A stretch of DNA of 64,000 nt from Clostridium sp. AF27-2AA (GCF_003478505.1 NZ_QUFI01000011.1:1-64000); one strand, 5' to 3'. Positions 53,332 through 61,915 are shown, counted from the stretch's first letter. Notes: a model not told the origin generated them from the sequence alone. Numbers and translations are program-made.

Positions 53332-54423
53332 TTACAGCACATCCTGTCGCATAATATGACGGATACGCTCTTCATTTAATCCGCGGATGACCTCAACTGC
53401 CATTTTGATAGTAGATTCGATGTCTTCCTTTGCGCAGAAGTTGTAGTGGGTGTGCACATAACGGGACGGGATGCCCAGAACCAGAACCGGAACTGCCTGA
53501 TGCGTCAGATGAATTTTACCTGCATTGGTGCTGCCGCCGCGTCTCACCGCATCCTGGCATTTGATTCCGTATTTGTCAGCGATCTCATGGGCATAAGCCA
53601 TAAACGCGTCATTGGCCACATAGCTGTTGTCCATATGACGGATCTGCACACCCTTCTTTAAGCAGCCCTGGGCTACACCGGTACGGTAATAGAAATCGTC
53701 TGCCGGAGATCCCTCAAACACAATAGCAAGATCCGGCTTTACCTGCTGTGCAGTGACGGTTGCGCCGCGCATGCCAACCTCCTCCTGGGAAGCAAAGGCA
53801 CCGACAACATCCACGGCCAGGCTCTCTGTCTCCTTCATCAGGGCTTTCATGGTCTCAATGATGCAGACACAGCCAAGACGGTTATCAAACGCCTTTCCGG
53901 AACAGATGCCGTGTTTTTCATCATAGGAGAAGGTCACATCCGGCATGATCGGATCGCCGACGTGGATTCCGTAATCCTCTTCGATCTCCTGTCTGCTGCT
54001 GGCTCCGACATCCACCTTTAATTCCTCGATCGTCAGGGAATTGTCGGCCTTCTGGGCTGCCGTTAAGAAATGTACCGGCTTGGATGTAATGATTCCCTTG
54101 ATTTTTTCGCCTTTACTATTGCGCACAATGACACTGTGGGCCGGAAGGCTGGTCATATGAAATCCGCCCAGGGTGATGATGCTGAGAAGTCCGTTATCCT
54201 CCACGTTCTGGACCATAAAGCCGCATTCATCGGTATGCGCATCCAGCATAAACACCGGGCGGTTTCCCTTTGCGTCCGGCATCGTCGCATATACATTATA
54301 CATCGCGTCGTTTCTTAAATTCAGCCCCTCGCAATGCTTCTGTACTGCTTTTACAACCTCTTCCTCAAAACCGCTCGGGCCGAAAGCGTTGGTTAAATCC
54401 TCAATTGTCTTTAAATCTGCCAT
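53332..54423 (-). CDS. M42-family metallo-aminopeptidase
   Basis: Cobalt/zinc aminopeptidase (glutamyl aminopeptidase/TET family) of 363 residues. Metal-binding motifs: LDAHTDECGFMV (His, Asp), FDNRLGC (Asp), ASQEEVGMRGA (Glu pair) and a C-terminal HTHYNFCAKEDIES (His). Probably a self-compartmentalised cytosolic enzyme trimming imported peptides. 26 nt after the M55 gene; the two form an operon. Confidence 0.92.
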   Translation of the reverse strand: MADLKTIEDLTNAFGPSGFEEEVVKAVQKHCEGLNLRNDAMYNVYATMPDAKGNRPVFMLDAHTDECGFMVQNVEDNGLLSIITLGGFHMTSLPAHSVIVRNSKGEKIKGIITSKPVHFLTAAQKADNSLTIEELKVDVGASSRQEIEEDYGIHVGDPIMPDVTFSYDEKHGICSGKAFDNRLGCVCIIETMKALMKETESLAVDVVGAFASQEEVGMRGATVTAQQVKPDLAIVFEGSPADDFYYRTGVAQGCLKKGVQIRHMDNSYVANDAFMAYAHEIADKYGIKCQDAVRRGGSTNAGKIHLTHQAVPVLVLGIPSRYVHTHYNFCAKEDIESTIKMAVEVIRGLNEERIRHIMRQDVL

Positions 54424-54449
54424 GGTTCATATCCTCCCTGTATGTTCTT

Positions 54450-55262
54450 CTAATATACCACAAATGAATGAGCTGTCACAATATCCATCCAGTTTTTGCT
54501 GGTAAGACGGTTGGTGCGCGCGTCTACCGCCTCCATGCCCGGATAAAAGGACATCTGGTAAGCTTTTTTCAGATCCTTGTAGTTTACCTCATAAGTGAAC
54601 TGCTCCGGAAGCGTGACTCTGCATGCAGCAAGCTTTGCCTCTACATCACCGGAAAGCACTTCTGTGACAGAAGCTTTCAGATCTGCGATCACAGTCTTTG
54701 GTGATACATTCCAGGCACTTCCGCCCACACCCTTCTTGGAAGACACCGTCGTGATCTGCGGAACCAGCTCCTTTGAGAGCTCACAGATGCGCTCGTCACC
54801 GGATAAGAAGAGCACCGGAACACCATACATGGCCGCCGTATAAGTGTTCAGCATGAATTCGCTCATCCGTTTTCCGTTTAACTCAATAAAATTGCTGGCC
54901 CCCGTGGAGGTATGGCTCAGCGGACTTCCCGGATCGCCGGCCGGTGCATGGTATCCTATATAAAATACTGCATCGAATGCCTCATCAAGACCATACATCA
55001 TGTTGATGGGATGACCGCTCTTTCCACGGATCAGGGTGACATGCTCCGGCATGGCCATCACATCAATGTTCGTGGCATCTCCGTGTCCGTCCTTTACTAC
55101 GATCTCATCCACACCAGCAGCCAGAGCTGCCTCGCAGACAGCCACGACCTCATCGGTCATCTGCTTTGCGTATTTCTGGTAAGCCGGTTCGTCTTTGTGG
55201 GTTTCATAATTGAGGGTTGTTCCGGCACAGCCTTCAATATCCGCACTGATAAACAGTTTCAT
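54450..55262 (-). CDS. M55-family D-aminopeptidase (DppA-like)
   Basis: Zinc D-aminopeptidase, 270 residues. Motifs FISADIEGCAGTTL (Asp, Glu ligands), VVKDGHGDATN (His, Asp), FYIGYHAPAG (His) and NTYTAAMYGVPVLFLSGDE are those of DppA. Such enzymes release D-Ala from D-peptides, for example from peptidoglycan. First gene of a two-gene unit with the M42 enzyme. Upstream is the tail of an oligopeptide transporter ATPase, a common neighbour of dppA. Confidence 0.92.
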   Translation of the reverse strand: MKLFISADIEGCAGTTLNYETHKDEPAYQKYAKQMTDEVVAVCEAALAAGVDEIVVKDGHGDATNIDVMAMPEHVTLIRGKSGHPINMMYGLDEAFDAVFYIGYHAPAGDPGSPLSHTSTGASNFIELNGKRMSEFMLNTYTAAMYGVPVLFLSGDERICELSKELVPQITTVSSKKGVGGSAWNVSPKTVIADLKASVTEVLSGDVEAKLAACRVTLPEQFTYEVNYKDLKKAYQMSFYPGMEAVDARTNRLTSKNWMDIVTAHSFVVY

Positions 55263-55317
55263 TGTTCGTGCCTCTCTTTTTATGAAAATTTTAATTGCGT
55301 TTTTTCAAAAGGCGGCA

Positions 55318-55358
55318 AAAGAGCCGGTTCATGGCATCTAGTCATGAAACCGGCTCCT
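55318..55358 (-). terminator. Hairpin after the OppF remnant
   Basis: GAGCCGGTTTCATG ... CATGAACCGGCTC then TTTTGCC on the minus strand: strong stem with a short T-run. Confidence 0.7.
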
Positions 55359-55386
55359 CTGCCATGTAATTGCTATTCTGACTGCA

Positions 55387-55635
55387 TTACTGATGAATCA
55401 CTGCGTTCTCCGCAGCTTTCGCGTTCTTCTTCGCTTCCTCGGTGTCGTACAGATGGCAGTATACAAAATGATCGTCACCTACCTGGTACTTCTGCGGAGC
55501 CTCCGTTTTGCAGCGCTCCATGCACTTCGGGCAGCGGGTGTGGAATTTACATCCACTCGGCGGATTCAGTGCAGAGGGGATATTGCCCTCCAGAATGATC
55601 CGGTCTTTCTTTGCCTTCGGGTCCGGGATACGGTC
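55387..55635 (-). pseudogene. C-terminal remnant of an oligopeptide ABC transporter ATPase (OppF/DppF)
   Basis: About 80 residues: [20 protein letters not shown], then [20 protein letters not shown], the oligopeptide-binding C-terminal motif of OppD/OppF ATPases with its Cys cluster, followed by a Lys/Ala tail. The whole ATPase domain is missing. Upstream of about 55635 the DNA belongs to another gene on the opposite strand, so the junction is a deletion or inversion breakpoint. The transporter's other genes are not in the window. Confidence 0.8.
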
Positions 55636-55739
55636 TTGGAATCCAGTGGCACCCGGAAGCCATGCTGGTGGCATCCGATGATATGCTTCCGGTCTTTACC
55701 GGACTGATCGAAGCAGCGAAAAAAGCCGCTGACAAATAA
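55630..55739 (+). pseudogene. C-terminal remnant of a class I glutamine amidotransferase-like (peptidase C26) protein
   Basis: Plus-strand frame from about 55632 reads [20 protein letters not shown], then [15 protein letters not shown] and stop at 55737-55739. WHPE is the catalytic His-Glu end of gamma-glutamyl-GABA hydrolase-like (C26) proteins. Only the last 36 residues remain, abutting the OppF remnant tail on the other strand. Confidence 0.75.
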
Positions 55740-55764
55740 TCCTGCTCAAATACATTCAACGCCA

Positions 55765-55818
55765 GAAGCGGACTGCAGGCAGAGAAATCGTTTCTCTCAT
55801 CCTGCAATCCGCTTTTTC
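55765..55818 (+). terminator. Terminator of the lost C26 gene
   Basis: AAGCGGACTGCAGG ... CCTGCAATCCGCTTTTT after the relic's stop codon; stem with one bulge and a T-run on the plus strand. Confidence 0.75.
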
Positions 55819-55852
55819 TATACAGTTTCTGTTGATTGTCTGAACGAATTTG

Positions 55853-56923
55853 TTACTGTTTCGGATCCTGGTCTTCAAGATACTCCGCCAGACTGTAATA
55901 AAGTTCTCCTGCCAGTCCGCGGGTCCGCTCTGCTGCTGTCATGGAATTTAAGATTGCTTCCTGCTCTGCCTCCGCAGCAGCAAGAAATGCCCGGTTGATC
56001 ACATGCTCCGGAATCGCCTGAATCTGCAGCAGTTTCTCTTCTGTGCCGGATGGAATCCGGTTTTCTGTGGTAAATCCGATCATGACCTCGCCGCTTCCGT
56101 GACCGGTATATCCGCCGGTGCGGGCAATGCCAACGCCGGTTCTCCGAAGAATCCGTTTTAACTGGCGGCTGGTCAGCGGAAGGTCCGTGGCCAGAATACT
56201 CATGATGGAGCCCTTGTCTTCTTCCGATGCCGCCATATCGTCTTTTTCCTGCTTCCAGTCCAGAATCTTCGCTCCAACAGCCTCTCCGTTTAACACAAAA
56301 TCCTCTGTTGCGCCAAAATTGGACTGAACCAAGACACCAATGGTGTATTCTTTCTCTCCGATCCGGATCACACGGGACGCAGACCCAATCCCGCCTTTCA
56401 TGCCATAGCAGATGGTTCCGGTTCCGGCCCCAACAGCTCCTTCTTCAAAGTCATCTGCAACAGACGCAAACGCCTGGCGTACTTCAGCCGCCCCCACAGC
56501 CCGCTTTTGAATCCGATTGATGCGGCTATCATTACATTCACCCACCACTGGATTGATGCTCATGGGTTCCAGACCGTCTTTTTCGCACTGTTCCACCACA
56601 ATATCCACCATAACATCCCACACTTTTCCTACATTTAAGGTATTGGTCAGGGCAATGGGCGTTTCCAATGTGCCAAGTTCTTCTATCTGCACCAGGCCGG
56701 CACTTTTGCCAAACCCGTTATGAACATAGGCGGCTGCGGTGTATTTCTTCGCAAAGGCATTGTCCTCTCCTGGAAGAATCACGGTCACCCCGGTATGATT
56801 TTCTTCTGTTTTTATGGTACAGTGCCCGACCTTCACACCAGGCACATCCGTAATCTTATTTCGTTTTCCAGTCTCCAGGCGTCCTGGCACAATGCCAAAA
56901 TCCCGAATTCGTTTTTTCTCCAC
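55853..56923 (-). CDS. P1/S58-family peptidase (DmpA/BapA-like aminopeptidase)
   Basis: Self-processing N-terminal-nucleophile aminopeptidase acting on D- or beta-peptides. 357 residues from GTG 56923. Family blocks: KITDVPGVKVGHCTI, ALTNTLNVGKVWDVMVDIV, INPVVGECNDSRINR, VGAGTGTICYGMKGGIGSAS (cleavage/nucleophile region, Gly-Ser) and IGVLVQSNFGATEDFVLNG. AGAGG lies 8 nt before the GTG; the frame extends 20 codons further, and MERREED at 56947 is an alternative. Near the M55 and D-aminotransferase genes, consistent with D-peptide use. Confidence 0.88.
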   Translation of the reverse strand: MEKKRIRDFGIVPGRLETGKRNKITDVPGVKVGHCTIKTEENHTGVTVILPGEDNAFAKKYTAAAYVHNGFGKSAGLVQIEELGTLETPIALTNTLNVGKVWDVMVDIVVEQCEKDGLEPMSINPVVGECNDSRINRIQKRAVGAAEVRQAFASVADDFEEGAVGAGTGTICYGMKGGIGSASRVIRIGEKEYTIGVLVQSNFGATEDFVLNGEAVGAKILDWKQEKDDMAASEEDKGSIMSILATDLPLTSRQLKRILRRTGVGIARTGGYTGHGSGEVMIGFTTENRIPSGTEEKLLQIQAIPEHVINRAFLAAAEAEQEAILNSMTAAERTRGLAGELYYSLAEYLEDQDPKQ

Positions 56924-56966
56924 GTTATCTTCCTCTCTTCTTTCCATTCTGGACCGCCACGACAGA

Positions 56967-57809
56967 TTATTTTCCAATCTCATTGAAATATTGGTCGCGC
57001 AGCTTCTGTATCAGTTCCGGATTCTTCATGCCGACTGCCCTTTTGTTTAACTCCATAGCCCGCATGCTCGGATGACTGGTACTGGTCACCAGGATCTCAT
57101 CTGCCGTGTAAAGCTCCTCCAGGGTAAATGCTCGCTCCTCCACCGGAATCCCCAGCTCAACGCACCAGCGGATGATGTGTTTTCTCTCTGTGCCAGGAAG
57201 AATCAGATTGTCCAGCGGATGTGTAATAAACACACCATCCTTTACCATGGAAATATTGGAATGAGAACACTCCGTTACATAGCCGTCCCGGACAAAGACC
57301 GTCTCATTGCAGCCTGCCTCGGATGCCTGCTGGGCTGCCATCACATTGGGGATCAGATTTAAAGTCTTGATGTTGCAATGGTAGAAACGGGTATCAGGAA
57401 TACTGATGAGACGATATTCATCGGACATCTGTACGCCGTTCCACGGTTTGCTGTATACATACAGATTACTGGAAACGCCCTCCCCTGGGAAGAGATGGTT
57501 ACGCGGAGAGGTTCCTCTGGTCGCCTGCCAGTAAAGGAACTGGCAGCTGCTCTCTAACTTCTGCACCAGATCCGTCAGAAGCGCGCCGACTTCTTCTTTT
57601 GTATAGGGAAGCTCAATGCGAAGCATGGCTGCACTGTTAAACATGCGGTCCAGATGATCCTGCAGAGCAAAGATCTTATGGTCAAATACCATGGCCGCTT
57701 CGTAAATTCCATCTCCGAAGTAGAATCCACGATCATTAGCCGGAATCATCATATCGTCAATCGCTGTAATCTTTCCGTTATAATAAGCAAGGTCCCTCAT
57801 CTTATCCAT
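56967..57809 (-). CDS. Class IV aminotransferase, D-amino-acid-transaminase-like
   Basis: PLP enzyme of 280 residues. ANDRGFYFGDGIYEAAMVFD at the N-terminus, NIKTLNLIPNVMAAQQASEA with the Schiff-base Lys, NETVFVRDGYVTECSHSNIS with the conserved Glu, and LILPGTERKHII. These fit D-alanine aminotransferase/BCAT-like fold type IV; clustering with D-peptidases favours D-amino-acid use. AAGGAG precedes ATG 57809. 43 nt before the S58 gene, same operon. Confidence 0.87.
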   Translation of the reverse strand: MDKMRDLAYYNGKITAIDDMMIPANDRGFYFGDGIYEAAMVFDHKIFALQDHLDRMFNSAAMLRIELPYTKEEVGALLTDLVQKLESSCQFLYWQATRGTSPRNHLFPGEGVSSNLYVYSKPWNGVQMSDEYRLISIPDTRFYHCNIKTLNLIPNVMAAQQASEAGCNETVFVRDGYVTECSHSNISMVKDGVFITHPLDNLILPGTERKHIIRWCVELGIPVEERAFTLEELYTADEILVTSTSHPSMRAMELNKRAVGMKNPELIQKLRDQYFNEIGK

Positions 57810-58066
57810 ATTCTTCTCCTTATCTTCCGGTTCATGGCCGCTTTGCTGCTGCTTCATTCTCCAGCAGTACAGATTGCGCGGTCATGAAGTCCGTAGGTGT
57901 CTTTGCTGTAAGTAGTATACAATGTGAATTTTTAAAAGTAAATAGCTGTGCTGAACTGTAACTGAGATTTTGCAAAAGATTGGTCAGTCACATTTTCAAA
58001 ATCAGTCTATTGTGATAAACTAGGGAAAGAACAATCAACTGTCCAGAACCCAGAGGAGGAAAGATT

Positions 58067-59278
58067 ATGGAAAAAATCAAAATGACTACACCGCTTGTCG
58101 AGATGGACGGCGACGAGATGGCTGCAATCCTGTGGAAAGAAACCAAGGAAAAACTGATTCTGCCTTTTGTAGATCTCATGGTCGAGTATTATAACTTAAG
58201 CATCCGCAACCGTGACTTCACCGATGACCAGGTTACAATCGACTCCGCCAATGCCGCCAACAAATACGGTGTTGCCGTCAAATGCGCCACCATCACGCCA
58301 AACCTGGAGCGCATGCAGGAATATCAGTTGAAAAAAATGTGGAAGAGCCCGAACGCTACCATCCGCTCCATCATGGACGGTACCGTGTTCCGTGCACCGA
58401 TCCTGATCAAAGGCATTGAACCCTATATCAAAACCTGGACGAAACCCATCACCCTGGCCCGCCATGCATATGGCGATCTCTACCGTGCTTCCGAAATGAA
58501 GATTGACCAGCCGGGCAAATGTGAACTGGTTTTCACTGCTGAAGACGGGACGGAAACAAGAGAGCTCATCCATAATTTTACCACGCCTGGTGTTGTCCAG
58601 GGCATCCATAACCTGGATTCTTCCATCCAGAGCTTTGCCCGCTGCTGCATGTCCTATGCACTGGATGTAAAGCAGGATCTGATCTTTTCCGCAAAGGACA
58701 CGATCTCAAAGGTCTATGACCGTAATTTCCGTGAAATTTTCAAAGATGTTTTCATGAATGAATTTATGGAAGACTTTGAGAAGGCCGGTATTTCCTATCA
58801 GTACTGTCTGATCGACGATGCAGTGTCCCGTGCCGTAAAAAATCAGGGCGGCTATGTCTGGGCCTGCCAGAACTATGACGGCGATGTTATGAGTGATATG
58901 CTGGCTACCGCCTATGGTTCCGCAGCTATGATGACCTCTGTGCTGGTATCTCCAAACGGCAATTATGAGTACGAGGCTGCTCACGGAACCGTGCGCCGTC
59001 ACTACTACCGCTACCTGGAAGGCGGTGTTGCATCTACCAACCCGCTTGCCATCATTATGGCCTGGGCCAGCGCTCTGGAAAAACGCGGCGAGCTGGATCA
59101 GAACAAAGAGCTGGAAACCTTTGGCCGCCAGTTAAAAGAAGCAGCAGTCAGAACCGTAGAAGACGGCATTATGACTGCTGATCTGAAAAAAGTGACCACG
59201 ATTAAAAATCCGCATGTTGTTACCGGACTTGTATTCATTGCCACTGTCCAGGAACGGCTGATGAAGCTTCGCGGTTAA
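58067..59278 (+). CDS. icd: NADP-dependent isocitrate dehydrogenase (eukaryote-like type)
   Basis: Converts isocitrate to 2-oxoglutarate. 403 residues, homodimeric type as in eukaryotic cytosolic enzymes: PLVEMDGDEMAAILWKETKE, SPNATIRSIMDGTVFRAPIL (substrate Ser), RHAYGDLYRA, GGYVWACQNYDGDVMSDMLA (metal Asp) and EAAHGTVRRHYYRY (NADP loop). All catalytic residues look intact. GGAGG precedes the ATG. Remains of an aconitase-family gene lie 1.3 kb downstream. Confidence 0.95.
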   Translation: MEKIKMTTPLVEMDGDEMAAILWKETKEKLILPFVDLMVEYYNLSIRNRDFTDDQVTIDSANAANKYGVAVKCATITPNLERMQEYQLKKMWKSPNATIRSIMDGTVFRAPILIKGIEPYIKTWTKPITLARHAYGDLYRASEMKIDQPGKCELVFTAEDGTETRELIHNFTTPGVVQGIHNLDSSIQSFARCCMSYALDVKQDLIFSAKDTISKVYDRNFREIFKDVFMNEFMEDFEKAGISYQYCLIDDAVSRAVKNQGGYVWACQNYDGDVMSDMLATAYGSAAMMTSVLVSPNGNYEYEAAHGTVRRHYYRYLEGGVASTNPLAIIMAWASALEKRGELDQNKELETFGRQLKEAAVRTVEDGIMTADLKKVTTIKNPHVVTGLVFIATVQERLMKLRG

Positions 59279-59292
59279 TCTCTAAAAATGCA

Positions 59293-59326
59293 TATAGGGC
59301 TTCTCATCAACCGATGAGAAGCCCTA
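59293..59326. terminator. Perfect hairpin between convergent genes
   Basis: AGGGCTTCTCAT-CAACC-GATGAGAAGCCCT: 12-bp stem, but no T-run on either side. It covers the stop codon of the chromate-transporter gene. Confidence 0.55.
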
Positions 59327-59858
59327 ATATTGCCGCAATCAATATTGTCTTAGGAATGGATATATTTTTTTGAAGCAGTAAATATAATGAAACCAGTGCA
59401 ATTAATATCTGATTCCAATGAATGGTAGAAAACCACATGCTTCCGGCTTCTCTCCAGTAAGTTGTTATTCCAAGCGTCACTGCTGCCGCCGCCAGCATAC
59501 CAAGACTTACAGGACGCACGCCCCGTAACGCGCTCTCCAACCATGGATTTCCATTTAATTGAAAGATAAATCCTGCAGCAGCCATGCTCAATGTAAGGGA
59601 TGGCATCATAACTCCAAAACTTGCAGACAGCGCTCCTGGAATTCCAGCAGTTCGCAAACCAACAAAGGTTGCGCAGTTTATCCCTAAAGACCCTGGTGTC
59701 ATTTCTGCCACTGCAACAATATCAATTACTTCCGCTGCAGTCATCCAGCCATGCGATAAAACCTCATCATTAATGACTGGTACCATCGTTGTTCCGCCAA
59801 AACTACAGAATCCTATTCTCATAAATGAAAGAAACAGTTCAAGATACAGTTCCATCAT
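59307..59858 (-). CDS. chrA: Chromate transporter family protein, pair 2, second half
   Basis: Half-size CHR protein of 183 residues. FCSFGGTTMVPVINDEVLSH and MTPGSLGINCATFVGLRTAG are the family motifs, with about six helices. GGTTM replaces the GGGYA seen in the pair at 14820-15949, so this is not a recent copy. It overlaps its partner's 3' end by 20 nt. Confidence 0.83.
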   Translation of the reverse strand: MMELYLELFLSFMRIGFCSFGGTTMVPVINDEVLSHGWMTAAEVIDIVAVAEMTPGSLGINCATFVGLRTAGIPGALSASFGVMMPSLTLSMAAAGFIFQLNGNPWLESALRGVRPVSLGMLAAAAVTLGITTYWREAGSMWFSTIHWNQILIALVSLYLLLQKNISIPKTILIAAILGLLIG

Positions 59859-60396
59859 TTTTCCCCTTCCAAATGAGCATACCTAGAATCAGTGAAACTG
59901 CTACAAGCAACAGCTTGTTAATTCCAGTCATAACGCATAAAATGAATGAAGCAAAAACAAGCAGCCATGATACCTTACTGTGGATTGCTGTTTTTTTCAG
60001 GCGCAGACAGGCACTTATGATAATCGGAACTACTACACTTCGCACACCATTTAAAATTTTTATTACATAGATATTATCACGAAGAGATGCATAGAAATAC
60101 GTAACAACCGCAATCGCAAGCAACGCGGGGGCAGACAGACCAAAAGCCGCTGCCACTGCACCACTGACACCATTCATTGCAAAACCGCAAAAAACAGACA
60201 TATTAATGATCATAATTCCTGGAAATGATTTTGCCAAAGACATATAATCTGCAATCTGTTCTTCTGTCATCCATCCTCTCCGATCTACAAATTCTGCCTG
60301 CATTTGTGCAATAATGCTCCAACCACCGCCAAATGTAAATGCGCCGATTTTAAACATTAGCAAAAATATTATGACAAGTCGTTGTATTTTTTTCAT
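59839..60396 (-). CDS. chrA: Chromate transporter family protein, pair 2, first half
   Basis: Half-size CHR protein of 185 residues: GAFTFGGGWSIIAQMQAEFV and LAKSFPGIMIINMSVFCGFA. Here the usual PGAIAVN block reads PGIMIIN, a clear divergence. Four to six helices. First gene of the pair. Upstream lies a 660-bp zone of gene remains. Substrate unknown. Confidence 0.83.
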   Translation of the reverse strand: MKKIQRLVIIFLLMFKIGAFTFGGGWSIIAQMQAEFVDRRGWMTEEQIADYMSLAKSFPGIMIINMSVFCGFAMNGVSGAVAAAFGLSAPALLAIAVVTYFYASLRDNIYVIKILNGVRSVVVPIIISACLRLKKTAIHSKVSWLLVFASFILCVMTGINKLLLVAVSLILGMLIWKGKNDGTVS

Positions 60397-60561
60397 ACTC
60401 TGTTCCTTCCGACCGAGCTCAGCAGAAAACTCTCCGTCTTTTCATCTGTACACCAGACACTGTACAGCGCGGCGCTTTCTGTGGTCATTACATCAATCGC
60501 CATCCGGTATTCCATACTTATATTGGAAATACCATCTCCAACAAATTATAAAATCTTATTC

Positions 60562-60690
60562 TTAATAAAAATCATTTTGAAACGTTGCCGCAATCAAAGC
60601 AAGCGCAATATCTTGAGGACCAACACCTGGTCTTGGAGCACCCGTCAATTTGACTGCCAGAACGAGAGGAAATGCGATATATTTGTTAGT
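60562..60690 (-). pseudogene. Fragment of an aconitase-family hydratase
   Basis: A 40-codon minus-strand segment reads LAVKLTGAPRPGVGPQDIAL, then ALIAATFQND and a stop. This matches the K-L-x-G-K-x-x-x-G-V-x-x-Q-D-I-A-L-A-I-I block of aconitase/isopropylmalate dehydratase-type proteins. The rest of the gene is absent on both sides. The window's right edge carries the 3' end of another member of this family. Confidence 0.55.
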
Positions 60691-60899
60691 TATAATTATA
60701 TGGCATACATTTCTTTAAGTAAAATACATAATCTGGTATAGCATCCATATGGTTTTTCTATAGTAAAAAGCATTTCACCATGAGCCTCATAATATCAGCA
60801 CAAACATTCAGGCCATTAACCTCTTACCATTTACTTTTGAAATTTTCAAGGAAAAAATATTAGTATCAAAATAAAAATACAAAAGATTTGTCAGTAAGG
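60691..60899. other. AT-rich intergenic remnant zone without a recognisable gene
   Basis: No coding similarity, RNA fold or clear promoter was recognised between the hydratase fragment and the tnpB fragment. Base composition is clearly AT-richer than the flanking genes. The region 60397-60561 likewise shows nothing. Confidence 0.5.
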
Positions 60900-61055
60900 A
60901 GTTGGATCTGCCCAAGTTGTGGTGCAGAACATGACAGAGATATCAATGCAGCAAAAACATATTGGCAGAAGGATTACGGCAAATTTCCATACCGGCGCAG
61001 CATCAGGTCTGTTTTTTCGAATCACATGTCCCTTTTTCAGCATAATGGTATATAA
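60900..61055 (+). pseudogene. C-terminal remnant of TnpB
   Basis: The plus-strand frame [20 protein letters not shown] holds the second CxxC of the TnpB zinc finger and the H-D-R-D RuvC-III block with its catalytic Asp. The frame continues about 30 codons to a stop at 61053-61055. Everything N-terminal to it is missing. Not in the same orientation as the tnpB at the left edge. Confidence 0.75.
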
Positions 61056-61067
61056 ATATCATAACCT

Positions 61068-61709
61068 TTATTCAATCCGCGGCAGATTCCACCGATAATG
61101 CATAGCCAGAAAACGCACGATCACGACCGCAGAGGCCCCCACCATCATAGCCGTCAGATTTCCAAGTGTACTTTTTGTATAGACACACACCAGGGCTCCG
61201 ATGATGGAAGCGCAGGCATAAATATGCTTTGTCAGAATATACGGTTTCTCCTGCGCCATCACATCTCTCAGCAGACCTCCGCCCACTCCGGTGATCACGC
61301 CGACAAACACCAGCAAAAACAATTGATGATACCCGGCATTCCAGGCTGTATTAATGCCGACCACCGTAAAAATTCCGAGACCGATCGCGTCAGAAATATT
61401 CATCAGCAGATCGTAAAGCTGTCCGATACGCCCGTCCAGAAGATTTCTCCGGATATAAAGAAGAGCAAACAGTCCCAGTGAAACCATCACAGCCACAATG
61501 GTATAAATCGGCCTGCGGAACATTCCCGGAGGAATGATACCAAGCGTCACATCACGGATTGCTCCGCCCCCTACTGAAGTTGTCACTCCAAGAACACAGA
61601 CCCCGAAGAGGTCCATTTTTTTACGGATACCAAGCATGGCACCCGATGCGGCAAACGCCACCGTCCCCATCATTTCCATAATGAAAATGATCAAATCTGA
61701 ATAATTCAT
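61068..61709 (-). CDS. TRIC-family (UPF0126) cation channel protein
   Basis: Membrane protein of 213 residues with seven predicted helices arranged as an internal repeat. Each half has the family's glycine motif: TTSVGGGAIRDVTLGIIPPG and GVITGVGGGLLRDVMAQEKP. Bacterial relatives form trimeric cation channels. Divergent from the cell-wall-binding protein gene; no partner gene is evident. Confidence 0.9.
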   Translation of the reverse strand: MNYSDLIIFIMEMMGTVAFAASGAMLGIRKKMDLFGVCVLGVTTSVGGGAIRDVTLGIIPPGMFRRPIYTIVAVMVSLGLFALLYIRRNLLDGRIGQLYDLLMNISDAIGLGIFTVVGINTAWNAGYHQLFLLVFVGVITGVGGGLLRDVMAQEKPYILTKHIYACASIIGALVCVYTKSTLGNLTAMMVGASAVVIVRFLAMHYRWNLPRIE

Positions 61710-61844
61710 GATTGAAACCCCCGCCTTCTCTCCATTTATTTTTTTATCTTATCATGATTTCTGCATTCTCACAAGAACACAAAAAAAGACTTATATCTGA
61801 AATCATCATCAAAAAAAATGAGATAAAAGTGTACATCAAAGCCC

Positions 61845-61875
61845 TTGACCCTGGAACAGTTCCAGGGTTTATAAT
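61845..61875 (+). promoter_or_regulatory. MerR-type promoter with palindromic spacer
   Basis: TTGACC (61845-61850) and TATAAT (61870-61875) are 19 nt apart, the over-long spacing of MerR-controlled promoters. The spacer carries a perfect palindrome ACCCTGGAAC-A-GTTCCAGGGT (61848-61868). It precedes the cell-wall-binding gene by 40 nt. No merR-like gene lies in the window. Confidence 0.8.
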
Positions 61876-61915
61876 AAATAGTAAAAAAGAAGAACAATCT
61901 GGAGGTTTTCTAAAG

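Noticed and set aside
61712..61915. N-terminal extension of the cell-wall-binding protein
   Set aside because: The extension runs through a MerR-type promoter and the ribosome binding site; ATG 61916 begins a proper signal peptide.
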